Assembly: GCF_021233355.1 (NCBI RefSeq)
Contig: NZ_CP089507.1
Location: 992,001-1,056,000 of the forward strand
Reading direction: 5' to 3'
Source of the DNA: Luteimonas fraxinea
Lineage (GTDB): Bacteria > Pseudomonadota > Gammaproteobacteria > Xanthomonadales > Xanthomonadaceae
Length of the DNA: 64,000 nt
Part shown: piece after piece, positions 38,892-50,545 of the stretch
Position numbering within the stretch: the first letter of the stretch is position 1
Layout of the letters: every line of letters starts with the position of its first letter
Made by a program: the position numbers and the translations under genes
The notes under the pieces: generated by a model
Told to the model about the DNA's origin: nothing
Seen by the model: the letters and a program-made list of their open reading frames with translations, nothing else
Database searches by the model: none

Positions 38892-41147
38892 ATGCCTACA
38901 CTCGCGTTCGCCGACCCCGGCATGGAGCGCCGCCGCGTGATCGAACCCAGCCAGCTGCACGTGCCAGGCGCCGCGGTGCTGATCGCGTTGCTGGTACTGC
39001 TGGTGGTCATGGTGGTGCGCAGGCGCAGCAGCGAAGACGCCTACGTCGCCGAAATCAACGAACGCCGCGACCGGCTGAAGCTCGCGCTGTGGGCGACCGG
39101 CGAACGCTACTGGGATTACGACGTCGGCAGCGGCCAGCTGCGACGCCTGCTCGAAGACGAGCCCAATGGCGATGGCCGCCTGCTCGAAGACAGTCTGCCC
39201 GTCGACGACCTCGTGCATCCCGACGACATGGCGCTCGCGCGCGAGACGCTGCGTCGCTACCTCGACGGCGAATCCGGCCGCTACCAGGCGCAGGTACGCG
39301 TCGCCGACGGCACCGGCGGCTGGGCGTGGGTGCGTGTGCGCGGGCGCGCGGTCGAACGCGATGACGACGGCAACGTGCTGCGCATCGCCGGCACCGCGCT
39401 GAATGTCTCCGCGACGCGCGAGGCCGAACGCGAGCGCCAGATCGCTGCCACGGTGTTGCGCAGCATGGGCGAAGCAGTCGCGGTGATGGACGCGGATTTC
39501 CGCTACGTCTCGGTCAATCCCGCCTTCCTGCGCATGACCGGCTACGCGGAGACCGAAGTGCTCGGTCGCAGCGCGTCGCTGCTCGACAGCGAACAGAACG
39601 ACAGCGCCTTCTATCGCCACATCCGCACGCAGGCCGGGCGCCAGGGCCACTGGAGCGGCGAGCTGTGGCAGCGCCGCAAGGACGGCGACGAACTGCTGAC
39701 CGCGCTCGAGCTGCGCACCGTGCGCGATGCCGACGACGACAGCGTGTTGCACGTCTGCGTGTTCAACGACATCACCCAGCAGAAGCGCACCGAACAGGAA
39801 CTGCGCTACCTCGCCAACTTCGACACGCTGACCAGCCTGCCGAACCGCTCGTTGCTGTCGGAGCGCCTGTCGCGCGCGATCGTCCGCGCGCATCGCGAGG
39901 ACACGCGCCTGGCGGTGCTGTTCCTCGATCTGGACCGCTTCAAGGACATCAACGATTCGCTGGGCCACGCCGCCGGCGACCGCATCCTGCGCGCGGCCGC
40001 GGTGCGTCTGCAGCAGACGGTCGGCGAGCAGCACACCGTGGCGCGGCTGGGCGGCGACGAATTCACCGTCGTGCTGGAAGATCTCGAGAAGCCCGACGAC
40101 GCCGAACGCATCGCGCGCGAGATCATCAATGCGTTCGAGGCGCCTCTGCTGCTCGACGACCGCCGCGAGGTCTCGATCTCACCGTCGATCGGCATCAGCC
40201 TGTACCCCGATCACGCACAGGTGCCGACGGAACTGCTCAAGCAGGCCGACACCGCGATGTACCAGGCCAAGGCCGCCGGGCGCCGCACCTTCATGCGCTA
40301 CAACGACAACATGGATCTGGCGGTGCGCCAGCGCGCGACGATCTCCGGCGCGCTGCGCAAGGTGCTCGACCGCGGCGAACTGCGCCTCGTGTTCCAGCCG
40401 CGCCTGTCGCTGTCGCCGCCGCGCATCACCGGTGTCGAAGCGTTGCTGCGCTGGTCGAGTCCGGAACACGGCGACATTCCGCCGGCCGAGTTCATTCCGA
40501 TCGCCGAGGAAAGCGGGCTGATCCTGGAGATCGGCGAATGGGTGCTGCGCGAGGCCTGCCTGGTGCTGCAACGCTGGCGCCAGCACGGCATGGACGAGCT
40601 CAACGTGTCGGTCAACGTCTCGGTGCTGCAGCTGCTGCGCGGCGATTTCGTCGGTGTGGTCGGACGCGTGCTCGACGATGTGGGGATCCCGCCGCATCTG
40701 CTCGAACTCGAACTCACCGAAAGCGTGCTGATGGCCAATGCCGAGCAGACCGCGGAGCGCCTGCAGGCCTTCCGCGCGCTCGGTGTGTCGCTGGCGATCG
40801 ACGATTTCGGCACCGGCTATTCCTCGCTGGCGTATCTCAAGCGGCTGCCGATCACCACGATCAAGATCGACAAGGCCTTCGTCGACGGCCTGCCGCACGA
40901 CGCCGAGGACGCGGCGATCACCCCGACCATCGTCGCGATGGCGCACTCGCTGGGCCTTCGTGTGGTGGCCGAGGGCGTGGAGACCGAAGCGCAGATGCGC
41001 TTCCTCGCCGAGCGCGGCTGCGACGAGATCCAGGGCTTCTGGCTCTCGCCGCCGCTCGACGCGCTGCAGTGCCTGGCCTTCATGCGCAACTGGCGCCCCG
41101 ACGGCCTGCTCCTCGCCCGCGACGCACCACTGGCCGTGCTGCCTTGA
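38892..41147 (+). CDS. PAS-GGDEF-EAL cyclic-di-GMP turnover protein
   Basis: About 751 residues from the ATG at 38892; a later ATG at 38922 is possible. One N-terminal membrane helix (VPGAAVLIALLVLLVVMVV), a PAS_3-like domain (ERYWDYDVGSG ... GWAWVRVRGRAV), a second PAS (GEAVAVMDADFRYVSVNPAF), GGDEF domain (RLGGDEFTVVLE, intact, with a preceding YLANFDTLTSLPNRSL), then EAL (GVEALLRWSS; LELTESVLM; IDDFGTGYSSLAYLKRLPI; EGVETEAQMRFL). Both active sites look complete, so it may make, degrade or only sense c-di-GMP. It lacks the large N-terminal sensor many relatives have. Confidence 0.93.
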   Translation: MPTLAFADPGMERRRVIEPSQLHVPGAAVLIALLVLLVVMVVRRRSSEDAYVAEINERRDRLKLALWATGERYWDYDVGSGQLRRLLEDEPNGDGRLLEDSLPVDDLVHPDDMALARETLRRYLDGESGRYQAQVRVADGTGGWAWVRVRGRAVERDDDGNVLRIAGTALNVSATREAERERQIAATVLRSMGEAVAVMDADFRYVSVNPAFLRMTGYAETEVLGRSASLLDSEQNDSAFYRHIRTQAGRQGHWSGELWQRRKDGDELLTALELRTVRDADDDSVLHVCVFNDITQQKRTEQELRYLANFDTLTSLPNRSLLSERLSRAIVRAHREDTRLAVLFLDLDRFKDINDSLGHAAGDRILRAAAVRLQQTVGEQHTVARLGGDEFTVVLEDLEKPDDAERIAREIINAFEAPLLLDDRREVSISPSIGISLYPDHAQVPTELLKQADTAMYQAKAAGRRTFMRYNDNMDLAVRQRATISGALRKVLDRGELRLVFQPRLSLSPPRITGVEALLRWSSPEHGDIPPAEFIPIAEESGLILEIGEWVLREACLVLQRWRQHGMDELNVSVNVSVLQLLRGDFVGVVGRVLDDVGIPPHLLELELTESVLMANAEQTAERLQAFRALGVSLAIDDFGTGYSSLAYLKRLPITTIKIDKAFVDGLPHDAEDAAITPTIVAMAHSLGLRVVAEGVETEAQMRFLAERGCDEIQGFWLSPPLDALQCLAFMRNWRPDGLLLARDAPLAVLP

Positions 41148-41178
41148 CCGCCACCTGCGCGCTGCCTATGGTGCGGCA

Positions 41179-41400
41179 ATGACCGAACCCGACGTCATCG
41201 CCCAGCTGCAGAGACTGACGTCGCGCCTCGATGCGCTGATCGAGCGTGTCCGCATCCTCAGCGACGAGAACCGCAGCCTGCGCCAGCAGCAGGAATCCAT
41301 CGTCGGCGAACGCGCCCAGTTGCTGTCGAAGAACGAGCAGGCACGCTCGCGGGTCGAAGCGATGATCGCGCGGCTCAAGTCACTGGAGCAGCACACATGA
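41179..41400 (+). CDS. Small coiled-coil protein (ZapB-like, TIGR02449 type)
   Basis: 73 residues: MTEPDVIAQLQRLTSRLDAL, then heptad-like IERVRILSDENRSLRQQQES and ERAQLLSKNEQARSRVEAMI. All-helical, soluble. Its TGA overlaps the zapA ATG (ATGA). This placement beside zapA and the coiled-coil shape support a division-associated ZapB-like role; the family assignment is from memory, not a search. Confidence 0.8.
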   Translation: MTEPDVIAQLQRLTSRLDALIERVRILSDENRSLRQQQESIVGERAQLLSKNEQARSRVEAMIARLKSLEQHT

Positions 41401-41696
41401 GTGCGACAGAAGCCGTCAGCGTGCGCGTGCTGGATCGCGAGTACACCGTCGGCGTCACGCCCGACGAGCGCGACAGCCTGATGGCGGCGGCCAAGCTGCT
41501 CGACACGCGGATGCGCGAGATCCGCGGCGCCAACCGCATGGCCGCGGTCGATCGCATCGCGATCCTCGCCGCTCTGAATCTTGCGCACGAACTGCAGCTG
41601 CTCGGCGAGGGCCAGTCGCACGGCTCACGCGAGGTCTCCGACTCGGTCGCGGCGCTGCACCGCAAGCTCGACGTGCTCGACGCCGAACAGCGCTGA
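41397..41696 (+). CDS. zapA: Cell division protein ZapA
   Basis: 99 residues. VSVRVLDREYTVGVTPDERDSLMAAAKLLDTRMREIR followed by RMAAVDRIAILAALNLAHELQ is the ZapA pattern (N-terminal globular domain, C-terminal coiled coil). ZapA crosslinks FtsZ filaments at the ring. Located directly before the 6S RNA gene, as in E. coli. Confidence 0.94.
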   Translation: MSATEAVSVRVLDREYTVGVTPDERDSLMAAAKLLDTRMREIRGANRMAAVDRIAILAALNLAHELQLLGEGQSHGSREVSDSVAALHRKLDVLDAEQR

Positions 41697-41793
41697 GCCG
41701 CGCGTCTTCGCGACGCCTCCACGCAACTGAATCCCCGCCGCCGCCCACCACGTCGCGACCGACGAACGGAACACGCGCCGCGGGTCGATTGGC

Positions 41794-41799
41794 TATACT
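41794..41799 (+). promoter_or_regulatory. -10 box of the 6S RNA promoter
   Basis: TATACT, about 12 bp before the predicted 5' end of 6S RNA (near 41806). No strong -35 was seen. Position agrees with the RNA start. Confidence 0.5.
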
Positions 41800-41805
41800 G
41801 CACCT

Positions 41806-41991
41806 GCGTTCTCTGCCGTGTTCGACAGCGTGCAAAACATTCGCCTTGTCCCTTAATAACGACACCGGGGACGTCAGGAAACCGGGAGTGCCAGTCCGCC
41901 CCCGAGCGGAAAGCCCAAAGGAATCCCAGCGTTCCCACTTGAACCCCGGGTTCAAGGTCGTTTCGCCTGCATCGACATCGGCGGAGAACGT
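41806..41991 (+). ncRNA. ssrS: 6S RNA
   Basis: Recognised by position (zapA - 6S - 5-formyl-THF cyclo-ligase) and structure. The 5' end GCGTTCTCTGCCG pairs with the 3' end CGGCGGAGAACGT to close the long stem, and the 3' half carries the well-conserved block ACTTGAACCCCGGGTTCAAGG and GCCTGC...CGGCGG. A run of six T follows the closing stem and acts as the terminator. 6S RNA mimics an open promoter and sequesters sigma70 RNA polymerase in stationary phase. Ends are accurate to a few bases. Confidence 0.9.
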
Positions 41992-42046
41992 ATTTTTTGA
42001 GCCTGCCCGCCGCGTCGCCGGCACTTCCGACGACGAGCCCGGCCGC

Positions 42047-42628
42047 ATGACCGACCGCCCCGCCCTCCGCCGACGCCTGCGCGACCAGCGCCGCGCCCTG
42101 CCTGCGCCCGCGCGCATCGCCGCCGCCGAAGGCCTCGCGACGCAACTGTTCGCACTGCCCGCATTGCCCGAATCCGGCTACGTCGCTGGCTACTGGGCGA
42201 GCGATGGCGAGATCGGCCTCCACGTCTTCCAGATGCGCCTGCCCGCCGGGCTGATCTATTGCCTGCCTGTTCTGCACGACGAAGTGCTGCGTTTCGCGCC
42301 TTGGCGCGCCGGCGATCCGCTGGTCACCAATCGCTACGGCATTCCCGAACCCGATATCGAGCCGGCCTCCGCGCTCGACGCGAGCGCGATGGCGCTGGTC
42401 GTGACGCCGCTGGTCGGCTTCGACGCGCGCGGCCACCGGCTCGGCATGGGCGGCGGCTGGTACGACCGCAGTTTCGAATTCCGTCGCGTGCAGGCCGCGT
42501 CGCCGTTGCTCGTAGGCGCGGCATTCGCGCTGCAGCAGGTGGAGGCGCTCGACGCCGCGGATTGGGATGTGCCGCTCGACGCGATCTGCACCGAATCGAA
42601 CACGTTCCACCCGCCCACAGCTGCCTGA
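42047..42628 (+). CDS. 5-formyltetrahydrofolate cyclo-ligase
   Basis: 193 residues. Start MTDRPALRRRLRDQRRALP. Conserved LVVTPLVGFDARGHRLGMGGGWYDR, the ATP/phosphate loop of the family, and AGYWASDGEI; C-terminal DVPLDAICTES. Converts 5-formyl-THF (folinate) to methenyl-THF, recycling folate. Also called YgfA in E. coli, where it shares a transcript with 6S RNA; the same arrangement is seen here. Confidence 0.94.
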   Translation: MTDRPALRRRLRDQRRALPAPARIAAAEGLATQLFALPALPESGYVAGYWASDGEIGLHVFQMRLPAGLIYCLPVLHDEVLRFAPWRAGDPLVTNRYGIPEPDIEPASALDASAMALVVTPLVGFDARGHRLGMGGGWYDRSFEFRRVQAASPLLVGAAFALQQVEALDAADWDVPLDAICTESNTFHPPTAA

Positions 42629-42638
42629 CCGAGACGCG

Positions 42639-43118
42639 ATGAGCACCCGCAAGCGCTACTGGCTGATGAAGTCCGAGCCCGAGGACTTCTCGATCGACGA
42701 CCTGGCCCGCGTCGGCACCGAGCCCTGGACGGGCGTGCGCAATTACCAGGCGCGCAACTTCATGCGCGACGGCATGCGCGTCGGCGACGGCGTGCTGTTC
42801 TATCACTCGAACACCGACGTGCCGGGCATCTACGGCATCGCCGAGGTCGCGTCGACGGCGTATCCCGATCCCAGCCAGTTCAAGAAGTCGTCGAAGTACT
42901 TCGACGAGAAGGCGAGCGAAGAGACGCCGCGCTGGTTCCTGGTCGATGTCGGCTACGTGCGCACGCTTGCCCACCCCATTTCGCTGGCGGAAATCCGCGA
43001 GCACAGCGCCGCACTCGGCGAAGAATTCGCGCTGATCCGCAAGGGCGCGCGCCTGTCGGTGCTGCCGGTCACGTCCGCGCAGTGGAAACTGCTGTTGTCC
43101 CTGGAGAAGAAGCGATGA
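42639..43118 (+). CDS. EVE-domain protein
   Basis: 159 residues, a single EVE/PUA-like domain. Start [59 protein letters not shown] and [12 protein letters not shown] are signature pieces (as in human THYN1). EVE domains bind modified bases in DNA or RNA; the ligand here is unknown. Its stop overlaps rpiA (ATGA). Confidence 0.92.
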   Translation: MSTRKRYWLMKSEPEDFSIDDLARVGTEPWTGVRNYQARNFMRDGMRVGDGVLFYHSNTDVPGIYGIAEVASTAYPDPSQFKKSSKYFDEKASEETPRWFLVDVGYVRTLAHPISLAEIREHSAALGEEFALIRKGARLSVLPVTSAQWKLLLSLEKKR

Positions 43119-43762
43119 GCGAAGGCAAGCGCCTGGCCGCCGAGAAGGCGATCGAGTACGTGGAAGACGGCATGATCGTCGGCGTCGGCACCGGCTCGAC
43201 GGTCGCCTATTTCATCGACGCGCTGGCCCGCATCAAGCACCGGATCGACGGCGCCGTGTCGAGCTCGGACCAGAGCACCGAGCGTCTGCGCAGCCACGGC
43301 ATCGACGTGCTCGACCTCAACGCGACCGGTCCGCTGGCGCTGTACGTAGACGGCGCCGACGAGTGCGACCCGGGCAAACACCTGATCAAGGGCGGCGGCG
43401 CCGCCCTGACGCGCGAGAAGATCATCGCCGAGGCGAGCAAGCAGTTCATCTGCATCATCGATCCGGCGAAGCAGGTCCCGGCGCTGGGCACGTTCCCGCT
43501 GCCGGTCGAAGTGATCCCGATGGCGCGCAGCCTCGTCGCCCGGACGATCCTCGAGACCACCGGCGGCCAGCCGGTCTGGCGCGAAGGCGTGAAGACCGAC
43601 AACGGCAACTGGGTGCTCGACATCCACGGCCTGTCGATCACCGACCCGGTGGCGCTGGAAGCGAAGCTCAACCAGATTCCGGGCGTGGTCAGCGTCGGCC
43701 TGTTCGCACGCCGCAAGGCAGATGTGGTGATCGTGGGCACGGGGACACCGACGGTGCTCTGA
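43115..43762 (+). CDS. rpiA: Ribose-5-phosphate isomerase A
   Basis: 215 residues. Start [35 protein letters not shown] (phosphate loop), [42 protein letters not shown] (catalytic D/E and K), [10 protein letters not shown]. Interconverts ribose 5-phosphate and ribulose 5-phosphate in the pentose phosphate pathway. Overlaps the EVE gene by 4 bp. Confidence 0.97.
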   Translation: MSEGKRLAAEKAIEYVEDGMIVGVGTGSTVAYFIDALARIKHRIDGAVSSSDQSTERLRSHGIDVLDLNATGPLALYVDGADECDPGKHLIKGGGAALTREKIIAEASKQFICIIDPAKQVPALGTFPLPVEVIPMARSLVARTILETTGGQPVWREGVKTDNGNWVLDIHGLSITDPVALEAKLNQIPGVVSVGLFARRKADVVIVGTGTPTVL

Positions 43763-43792
43763 AACGCGCGTACGCGCGGCCCCATCGCCCAC

Positions 43793-43824
43793 AAAAAAGC
43801 CCGCCTTCCGGCGGGCTTTTTCTT
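43793..43824. terminator. Bidirectional terminator between rpiA and rpoD
   Basis: Stem AAGCCCGCC / GGCGGGCTT with a TTCC loop, flanked by a run of A on the left and TTTTT on the right, so it works for both plus-strand rpiA and minus-strand rpoD (which ends at 43843). Confidence 0.92.
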
Positions 43825-43842
43825 GCCAGGTGCAACCTCGAC

Positions 43843-45723
<1,881 letters not shown>

Positions 45724-45777
45724 GTGGCGCACCGTCTGAAAAGTGAACCCGTAATTGTACCACCTGCGAGGCCGGGA

Positions 45778-46215
45778 TCATGCCCTGAGCAGGAAGGTGA
45801 CCGGGCCATCGTTGACCAGGCTGACCTCCATATGGGCACCGAACCGACCGGTTTCCACCCCCGGGTGGCGCGACCGGCACACGGCGACCAGCCGGTCAAA
45901 GATCCGTTCAGCCTCCTCCGGCGGCGCCGCGGTGCTGAAGCCGGGCCGGTTGCCCGATCGGGTGTCCGCCGCGAGCGTGAACTGGCTGACCAGAAGCAGG
46001 CCGCCGCCGGTCTGCGCCAGCGACAGATTCATGCGGCCGGCGTCGTCGGAAAATACCCGGTAGGCGAACAGGCGCTCGGCCATACGCGCGACCTGGGCCT
46101 CGCCGTCGCCGGGCTCGATGCCGACCAGCGCCAGAAGACCGGGCCCGGTCCGGCCAATGACCGCGCCGTCGACGCGAACGGCGGCTTCGCTGACGCGCTG
46201 GATCAGGGCAAGCAT
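45778..46215 (-). CDS. dtd: D-aminoacyl-tRNA deacylase
   Basis: 145 residues. Starts [70 protein letters not shown] (SQFT motif) and C-terminal [21 protein letters not shown] (NxGPxT motif) mark Dtd. Removes D-amino acids and glycine mischarged on tRNA. Lies directly upstream of rpoD on the same strand. Confidence 0.96.
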   Translation of the reverse strand: MLALIQRVSEAAVRVDGAVIGRTGPGLLALVGIEPGDGEAQVARMAERLFAYRVFSDDAGRMNLSLAQTGGGLLLVSQFTLAADTRSGNRPGFSTAAPPEEAERIFDRLVAVCRSRHPGVETGRFGAHMEVSLVNDGPVTFLLRA

Positions 46216-46245
46216 GGCAGACCCACTCGGCGAGCCCGCTTCAGG

Positions 46246-46400
46246 CCCTCCCCTGCGTGCGGGGGAGGGTTGGGTGGGGGCAGCCCGTCAGACTGGGCGG
46301 AAACCTGAAACAAGCGCCAAAGCATCAATTGCAGATTACTCGTCCGAGACCGGACCCGATGCCCCCATCCCAACCTTCCCCCGCATGCGGGGGAAGGGGT
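46246..46400. repeat. Inverted pair of GC-rich palindromic repeats
   Basis: Repeat 1 (46246-46290) reads CCCTCCCCTGC GT GCGGGGGAGGG followed by TTGGGTGGGGGCA; repeat 2 (46360-46400) is the reverse-complementary version, GCCCCCATCCCAACC with the palindrome CTTCCCCCGCATGCGGGGGAAG. They lie between nadE and dtd and belong to a family also seen at 49.1, 60.4 and 62.0 kb. Confidence 0.85.
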
Positions 46401-46429
46401 GAGAAACCGCAACTCGTCTAGGAATGCAC

Positions 46430-48067
46430 TCACCCTTCATACCGGTTGCTGATCGGATACCGGCGCTCGCGCCCGAACGCACGCCGCGAAATCTTCGGCC
46501 CCGGTGCGGCCTGGTGGCGCTTCCATTCGCTGATGCGGACCAGCCGCAACACCCTGTCGACGGTCGCCGCATCGAAACCCGCGGCTACGATCTCGTCACG
46601 CGATTCCTCCTGGTCGACGTAACGGCGCAGGATCGCATCGAGCACGTCGTAGGGCGGCAGCGAATCCTGGTCCAACTGGTTGTCGCGCAGCTCGGCCGAT
46701 GGCGGCCGCGCGATCACCGCGGGCGGAATCACCGGTGCGCCGCCGACGGTGTTGCGCCACTTCGACAGGCCGAAGACTTCGGTCTTGTAGAGATCCTTGA
46801 TCGGCGCGTAGCCGCCGCACATGTCGCCGTAGATCGTCGCGTAGCCGACCGCGTATTCGCTTTTGTTGCCGGTCGTCAGCAGCAGACCGCCGTGCTTGTT
46901 CGACAGCGCCATCATGATCGCGCCGCGGGTGCGCGACTGCAGGTTTTCCTCGGCGATGTCGACCTCTTTGCCCTCGAAGACGTCGGACAGCGTGTCCAGG
47001 AATCCCTGGAACGGCGGCTCGATCGGAATGGTCAGCATGCGCACGCCCAGCGCCTCGCATTGCTCGGCCGCCAGATCGTTGCTCAGCCCCGCCGTAAACC
47101 GCGACGGCATACGCACCGCGGTGACGTTCTCTGCACCCAGCGCATCGACCGCCATCGCCAGCACCACCGACGAATCGATGCCGCCCGACAACCCGACCCA
47201 CGCCTTCGAAAATCCATTCTTGCCGCAGTAGTCGCGCGTGCCGCGCACTACCGCGCGCCAGGCCAGCGCGTCGATGCTCTCGTCGCCGTCGTCGACCCAC
47301 ACGACCGGCGAGAACGCGCGCGTCGCGGGATCGAAATCTACGACAAGCCACTGGTCATCGAACGCGATCGCCGCCGGATGCACGGTGCCGTCGGCATCGG
47401 CGACGACAGACGCGCCGTCGAACACCAGCGCGTCCTGCCCGCCGACGACATTGACGTAGGCCAGCGCCACCCTGCTCTCGCGGGTACGTTCGGCCAGCAG
47501 CGCATCGCGCTGGCGGTGCTTGCCGCGCTCGTAGGGCGAGGCGTTCGGCACGACGACGACGGCCGCGCCCGCAGCCGCGGTATCGGCCAGCGGCTCGGGG
47601 AACCAGAGGTCCTCGCAGACCAGCACGCCGACCGGCACACCACCCACGTCGACCACGCAGGGCTCGCCGTCCGGATCGACGTGGAAGTAGCGGCGTTCGT
47701 CGAACACGTTGTAGTTCGGCAGTTCGCGCTTGCGATAGGTGCGCTCGAGCTTGCCGTCGCGCAGCACGCTGGCCGAGTTGTAGAGCACGCTGCCCGCCGA
47801 CTCCGGCCAGCCGACGACGGCGACGATGCCGCGCACGTCCTTGGCGATCTGCATCAGCGCCGCTTCGCAATCGATCAGGAACGAGGGCCGCATCAGCAGG
47901 TCCTCCGGCGGATAGCCGCTGATCGCGAGTTCCGGAAACACCACGACGTGCGCGCCGAACTCGTCGCGCGCGGCCGCGATCATCTCAGCGATGCGCTCGG
48001 CATTGCGGCCGACATCGCCGACCGGAAAGTCGAACTGGGCGAGTGCGATACGCAGGGGATCGGTCAT
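46430..48067 (-). CDS. nadE: Glutamine-dependent NAD+ synthetase
   Basis: 545 residues. Start MTDPLRIALAQFDFPVGDV; longer upstream starts are less likely. N-terminal nitrilase-type glutaminase with the E46-K113-C151 triad (FPELAISGYPPED; YRKRELPNYN; VLVCEDLWF). C-terminal synthetase with P-loop GLSGGIDSSVVL, LLTTGNKSEYAVGYATIYGDMCGGYAPIKDL. Converts nicotinate adenine dinucleotide to NAD using glutamine ammonia. Confidence 0.97.
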   Translation of the reverse strand: MTDPLRIALAQFDFPVGDVGRNAERIAEMIAAARDEFGAHVVVFPELAISGYPPEDLLMRPSFLIDCEAALMQIAKDVRGIVAVVGWPESAGSVLYNSASVLRDGKLERTYRKRELPNYNVFDERRYFHVDPDGEPCVVDVGGVPVGVLVCEDLWFPEPLADTAAAGAAVVVVPNASPYERGKHRQRDALLAERTRESRVALAYVNVVGGQDALVFDGASVVADADGTVHPAAIAFDDQWLVVDFDPATRAFSPVVWVDDGDESIDALAWRAVVRGTRDYCGKNGFSKAWVGLSGGIDSSVVLAMAVDALGAENVTAVRMPSRFTAGLSNDLAAEQCEALGVRMLTIPIEPPFQGFLDTLSDVFEGKEVDIAEENLQSRTRGAIMMALSNKHGGLLLTTGNKSEYAVGYATIYGDMCGGYAPIKDLYKTEVFGLSKWRNTVGGAPVIPPAVIARPPSAELRDNQLDQDSLPPYDVLDAILRRYVDQEESRDEIVAAGFDAATVDRVLRLVRISEWKRHQAAPGPKISRRAFGRERRYPISNRYEG

Positions 48068-48157
48068 GTCGGCAGGCACGCGGTCGGGGGCGTCCATCAT
48101 AGCGGCCGTGATCGCAGGGCCCGCGCAGATGCATGTCGCAGCAACGCCATCGCGCCA

Positions 48158-48185
48158 CAAAAAAAAGGCCGCCCGGAGGCGGCCT
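48158..48185 (-). terminator. Terminator of sucD
   Basis: Stem AGGCCGCC / GGCGGCCT with a 4-nt loop, followed on the minus strand by a run of eight T (the A run at 48159-48166). It lies 25-50 bp past sucD and precedes the nadE coding region, so sucCD and nadE are separate units. Confidence 0.92.
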
Positions 48186-48209
48186 CTTCGAATCACGCGG
48201 AAGGCGCGA

Positions 48210-49082
48210 TTACTTCACGAGCGCAGCGATCGCTTCGCCCAGGTCGCCCGGCGAACGGACGGTCTTCACGCCGGCCGCTTCCATCGCCTTGAACTTGCCT
48301 TCGGCCGTGCCCGAACCGCCCGATGCGATCGCACCGGCGTGGCCCATGCGCTTGCCCGGAGGGGCCGACGCGCCGGCGATGAAGCCGACGACCGGCTTCT
48401 TGACATGCGCCTTGATGTACTCGGCGCCCGCTTCCTCGGCATCGCCGCCGATTTCGCCGACCATGATGATGCCCAGCGTCTGCGGATCTTCGTTGAACAG
48501 CTTGAGGCAGTCGACGAAGTTCAGGCCGTTGATCGGGTCGCCGCCGATACCGATGACGGTCGACTGGCCCAGGCCTGCCGCCGTGGTCTGCTTGACCGCT
48601 TCATAGGTCAGCGTGCCCGAACGCGACACGATGCCGATCTTGCCCGGCATGTGGATGTGGCCCGGCATGATGCCGATCTTGCACTCGCCCGGCGTGATCA
48701 CGCCCGGGCAGTTCGGACCGACCAGGGTCACGTCCGGATGCGACTTCAGCACGTTCTTGACGCGCAGCATGTCGAGCACCGGGATGCCTTCGGTGATGCA
48801 GACGATGACCTTGATGCCGGCCGCAGCCGCTTCGAGGATCGCGTCGGCCGCGAACGGCGGCGGCACGTAGATCACCGAGGCATCGGCGCCGGTGGCGTCG
48901 ACGGCTTCGCGCACGGTGTTGAACACCGGCAGATTGATGTGCGTGGTGCCGCCCTTACCCGGCGTGACGCCGCCGACGACCTGGGTGCCGTATTCCACCA
49001 TCTGGGTGGCGTGGAAGGTGCCCTGCTGGCCGGTGAAGCCCTGCACGATCACCTTGGTGTTCTTGTTGATCAAAACGCTCAT
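48210..49082 (-). CDS. sucD: Succinyl-CoA synthetase alpha subunit
   Basis: 290 residues. Start [54 protein letters not shown] core, [23 protein letters not shown], and the phosphohistidine region [24 protein letters not shown]. Makes succinate with ATP/GTP from succinyl-CoA. Separated from sucC by 134 bp that includes two palindromic repeats, wider than the usual few bases. Confidence 0.97.
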   Translation of the reverse strand: MSVLINKNTKVIVQGFTGQQGTFHATQMVEYGTQVVGGVTPGKGGTTHINLPVFNTVREAVDATGADASVIYVPPPFAADAILEAAAAGIKVIVCITEGIPVLDMLRVKNVLKSHPDVTLVGPNCPGVITPGECKIGIMPGHIHMPGKIGIVSRSGTLTYEAVKQTTAAGLGQSTVIGIGGDPINGLNFVDCLKLFNEDPQTLGIIMVGEIGGDAEEAGAEYIKAHVKKPVVGFIAGASAPPGKRMGHAGAIASGGSGTAEGKFKAMEAAGVKTVRSPGDLGEAIAALVK

Positions 49083-49099
49083 GGAATGGTCCTGTTGAG

Positions 49100-49195
49100 C
49101 CCCTCTCCCCTTGGGAGAGGGGTTGGGGTGAGGGCTGCCTGGATGCAAGCGCCCTCATCCGCCCTTCGGGCACCTTCTCCCGAAGGGAGAAGGGA
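49100..49195. repeat. Palindromic repeats in the sucC-sucD gap
   Basis: CCCCTCTCCCC-TT-GGGAGAGGGG (49100-49122) followed by TTGGGGTGAGGG, then an inverted version at 49151-49195 (GCCCTCATCCGCC, CTTCTCCCGAAGGGAGAAG). Same family as at 46.3, 60.4 and 62.0 kb. It can form one long hairpin within the transcript. Confidence 0.85.
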
Positions 49196-49216
49196 AGGAA
49201 ATAGATTCGTTCGGAA

Positions 49217-50377
49217 TCAGGCGGCAGCCGCGACGGCCTTCTTTGCGCCGTCGTTGATGTCGTCGGCTGCGGTGATCGCCAAGCCGGATTCGGCCAGCAG
49301 CTTCTTGCCCGCTTCGACGTTCGTGCCTTCGAGGCGCACGATCACCGGCACCTTGACGTCCACTTCCTTGACCGCGGCGATGATGCCTTCGGCAATCATG
49401 TCGCAGCGGACGATGCCGCCGAAGATGTTGACGAAGATCGCCTTCACCTTGTCGCTCGACAGGATGAGCTTGAACGCTTCGGTCACGCGCTCCTTGGTCG
49501 CGCCGCCGCCGACGTCGAGGAAGTTCGCCGGCGAACCGCCGTTGAGTGCGATCACGTCCATCGTCGCCATGGCCAGGCCTGCGCCGTTGACCATGCAGCC
49601 GATGTTGCCGTCCATGGTCACGTAGTTCAGGTCGTACTGGCTGGCACGCGCCTCGGCCTCGTCTTCCTGCGTGGCGTCACGCATCGCCGCCAGATCCTTG
49701 TGACGGAACGCGGCGTTGTCGTCGGAGTCGACCTTGCCGTCGAGGGCGTACAGGTCGCCGTTGTCGAGGATCGCGAGCGGGTTCAGTTCGACCAGCGCCA
49801 GGTCCTTCTCGTTGAACAGGGTGTACAGGCCGCCCATGATCTTGGCGAGCTGGTTGGCCTGCTTGGCGGTCAGGCCGATCTTGAAGCCGATCTCGCGGCC
49901 CTGGTAGGCCTGGAAGCCTTCCACGAAGCTGACGTTGAGGCTCTCGATCTTCTCCGGCGTCTCGGCAGCGACCTGCTCGATGTCCACGCCACCCTCGCTC
50001 GAGACGATATAGGTGATGGACTGCGTGCCGCGGTCGACCAGCACCGACAGATACAGTTCCTTGGCGATCTCACCGGCTTCGGTGACCAGCACCAGATTGA
50101 CCGGCAGTTCAACGCCAGCGGTCTGATAGGTGGCCATCTTGGTGCCGAGCATCTTGGCAGCAGCGGCCTTCACGTCGTCGGTGGTCTTGCAGAACTTCAC
50201 GCCGCCGGCCTTGCCGCGACCGCCCGCATGGATCTGGGCCTTGACCATCCAGGGACCCTTGCCCAGGGAGTTCGCTGCTTCGACTGCTTCGTCGGCGGTG
50301 GACGCGACGCGTCCTGCCGGCACGGGGATGCCGTAATCGGCAAACAACTGCTTCGCCTGGTATTCGTGGAAGTTCAT
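49217..50377 (-). CDS. sucC: Succinyl-CoA synthetase beta subunit (ADP-forming)
   Basis: 386 residues. Start [25 protein letters not shown]-grasp domain with [64 protein letters not shown], and the CoA-ligase part [15 protein letters not shown] and [16 protein letters not shown]. First gene of the sucCD unit, divergent from pilS. Confidence 0.97.
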   Translation of the reverse strand: MNFHEYQAKQLFADYGIPVPAGRVASTADEAVEAANSLGKGPWMVKAQIHAGGRGKAGGVKFCKTTDDVKAAAAKMLGTKMATYQTAGVELPVNLVLVTEAGEIAKELYLSVLVDRGTQSITYIVSSEGGVDIEQVAAETPEKIESLNVSFVEGFQAYQGREIGFKIGLTAKQANQLAKIMGGLYTLFNEKDLALVELNPLAILDNGDLYALDGKVDSDDNAAFRHKDLAAMRDATQEDEAEARASQYDLNYVTMDGNIGCMVNGAGLAMATMDVIALNGGSPANFLDVGGGATKERVTEAFKLILSSDKVKAIFVNIFGGIVRCDMIAEGIIAAVKEVDVKVPVIVRLEGTNVEAGKKLLAESGLAITAADDINDGAKKAVAAAA

Positions 50378-50545
50378 GTGGGGTCCGTACGGAGGAGGAA
50401 ATGACACCGGTCGACGGGCGGCGCGTGACGCGCGGCGGGCCGACGGGGTCCGCTATTCTCGCCCATGCGGCGGCGGCGGGCAAAACCACCCCACCCGGCC
50501 GCTCCGGAACGCCGCCTATACTCGGCCGTCCGGCTCCGATGGAAC

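Noticed and set aside
46246..46400. Possible CRISPR because of repeated GC-rich units
   Set aside because: Only two copies, inverted rather than direct, without regular spacers or cas genes.
46424..48292. 622-codon plus-strand open frame
   Set aside because: Antisense to nadE; composition typical of shadow frames.
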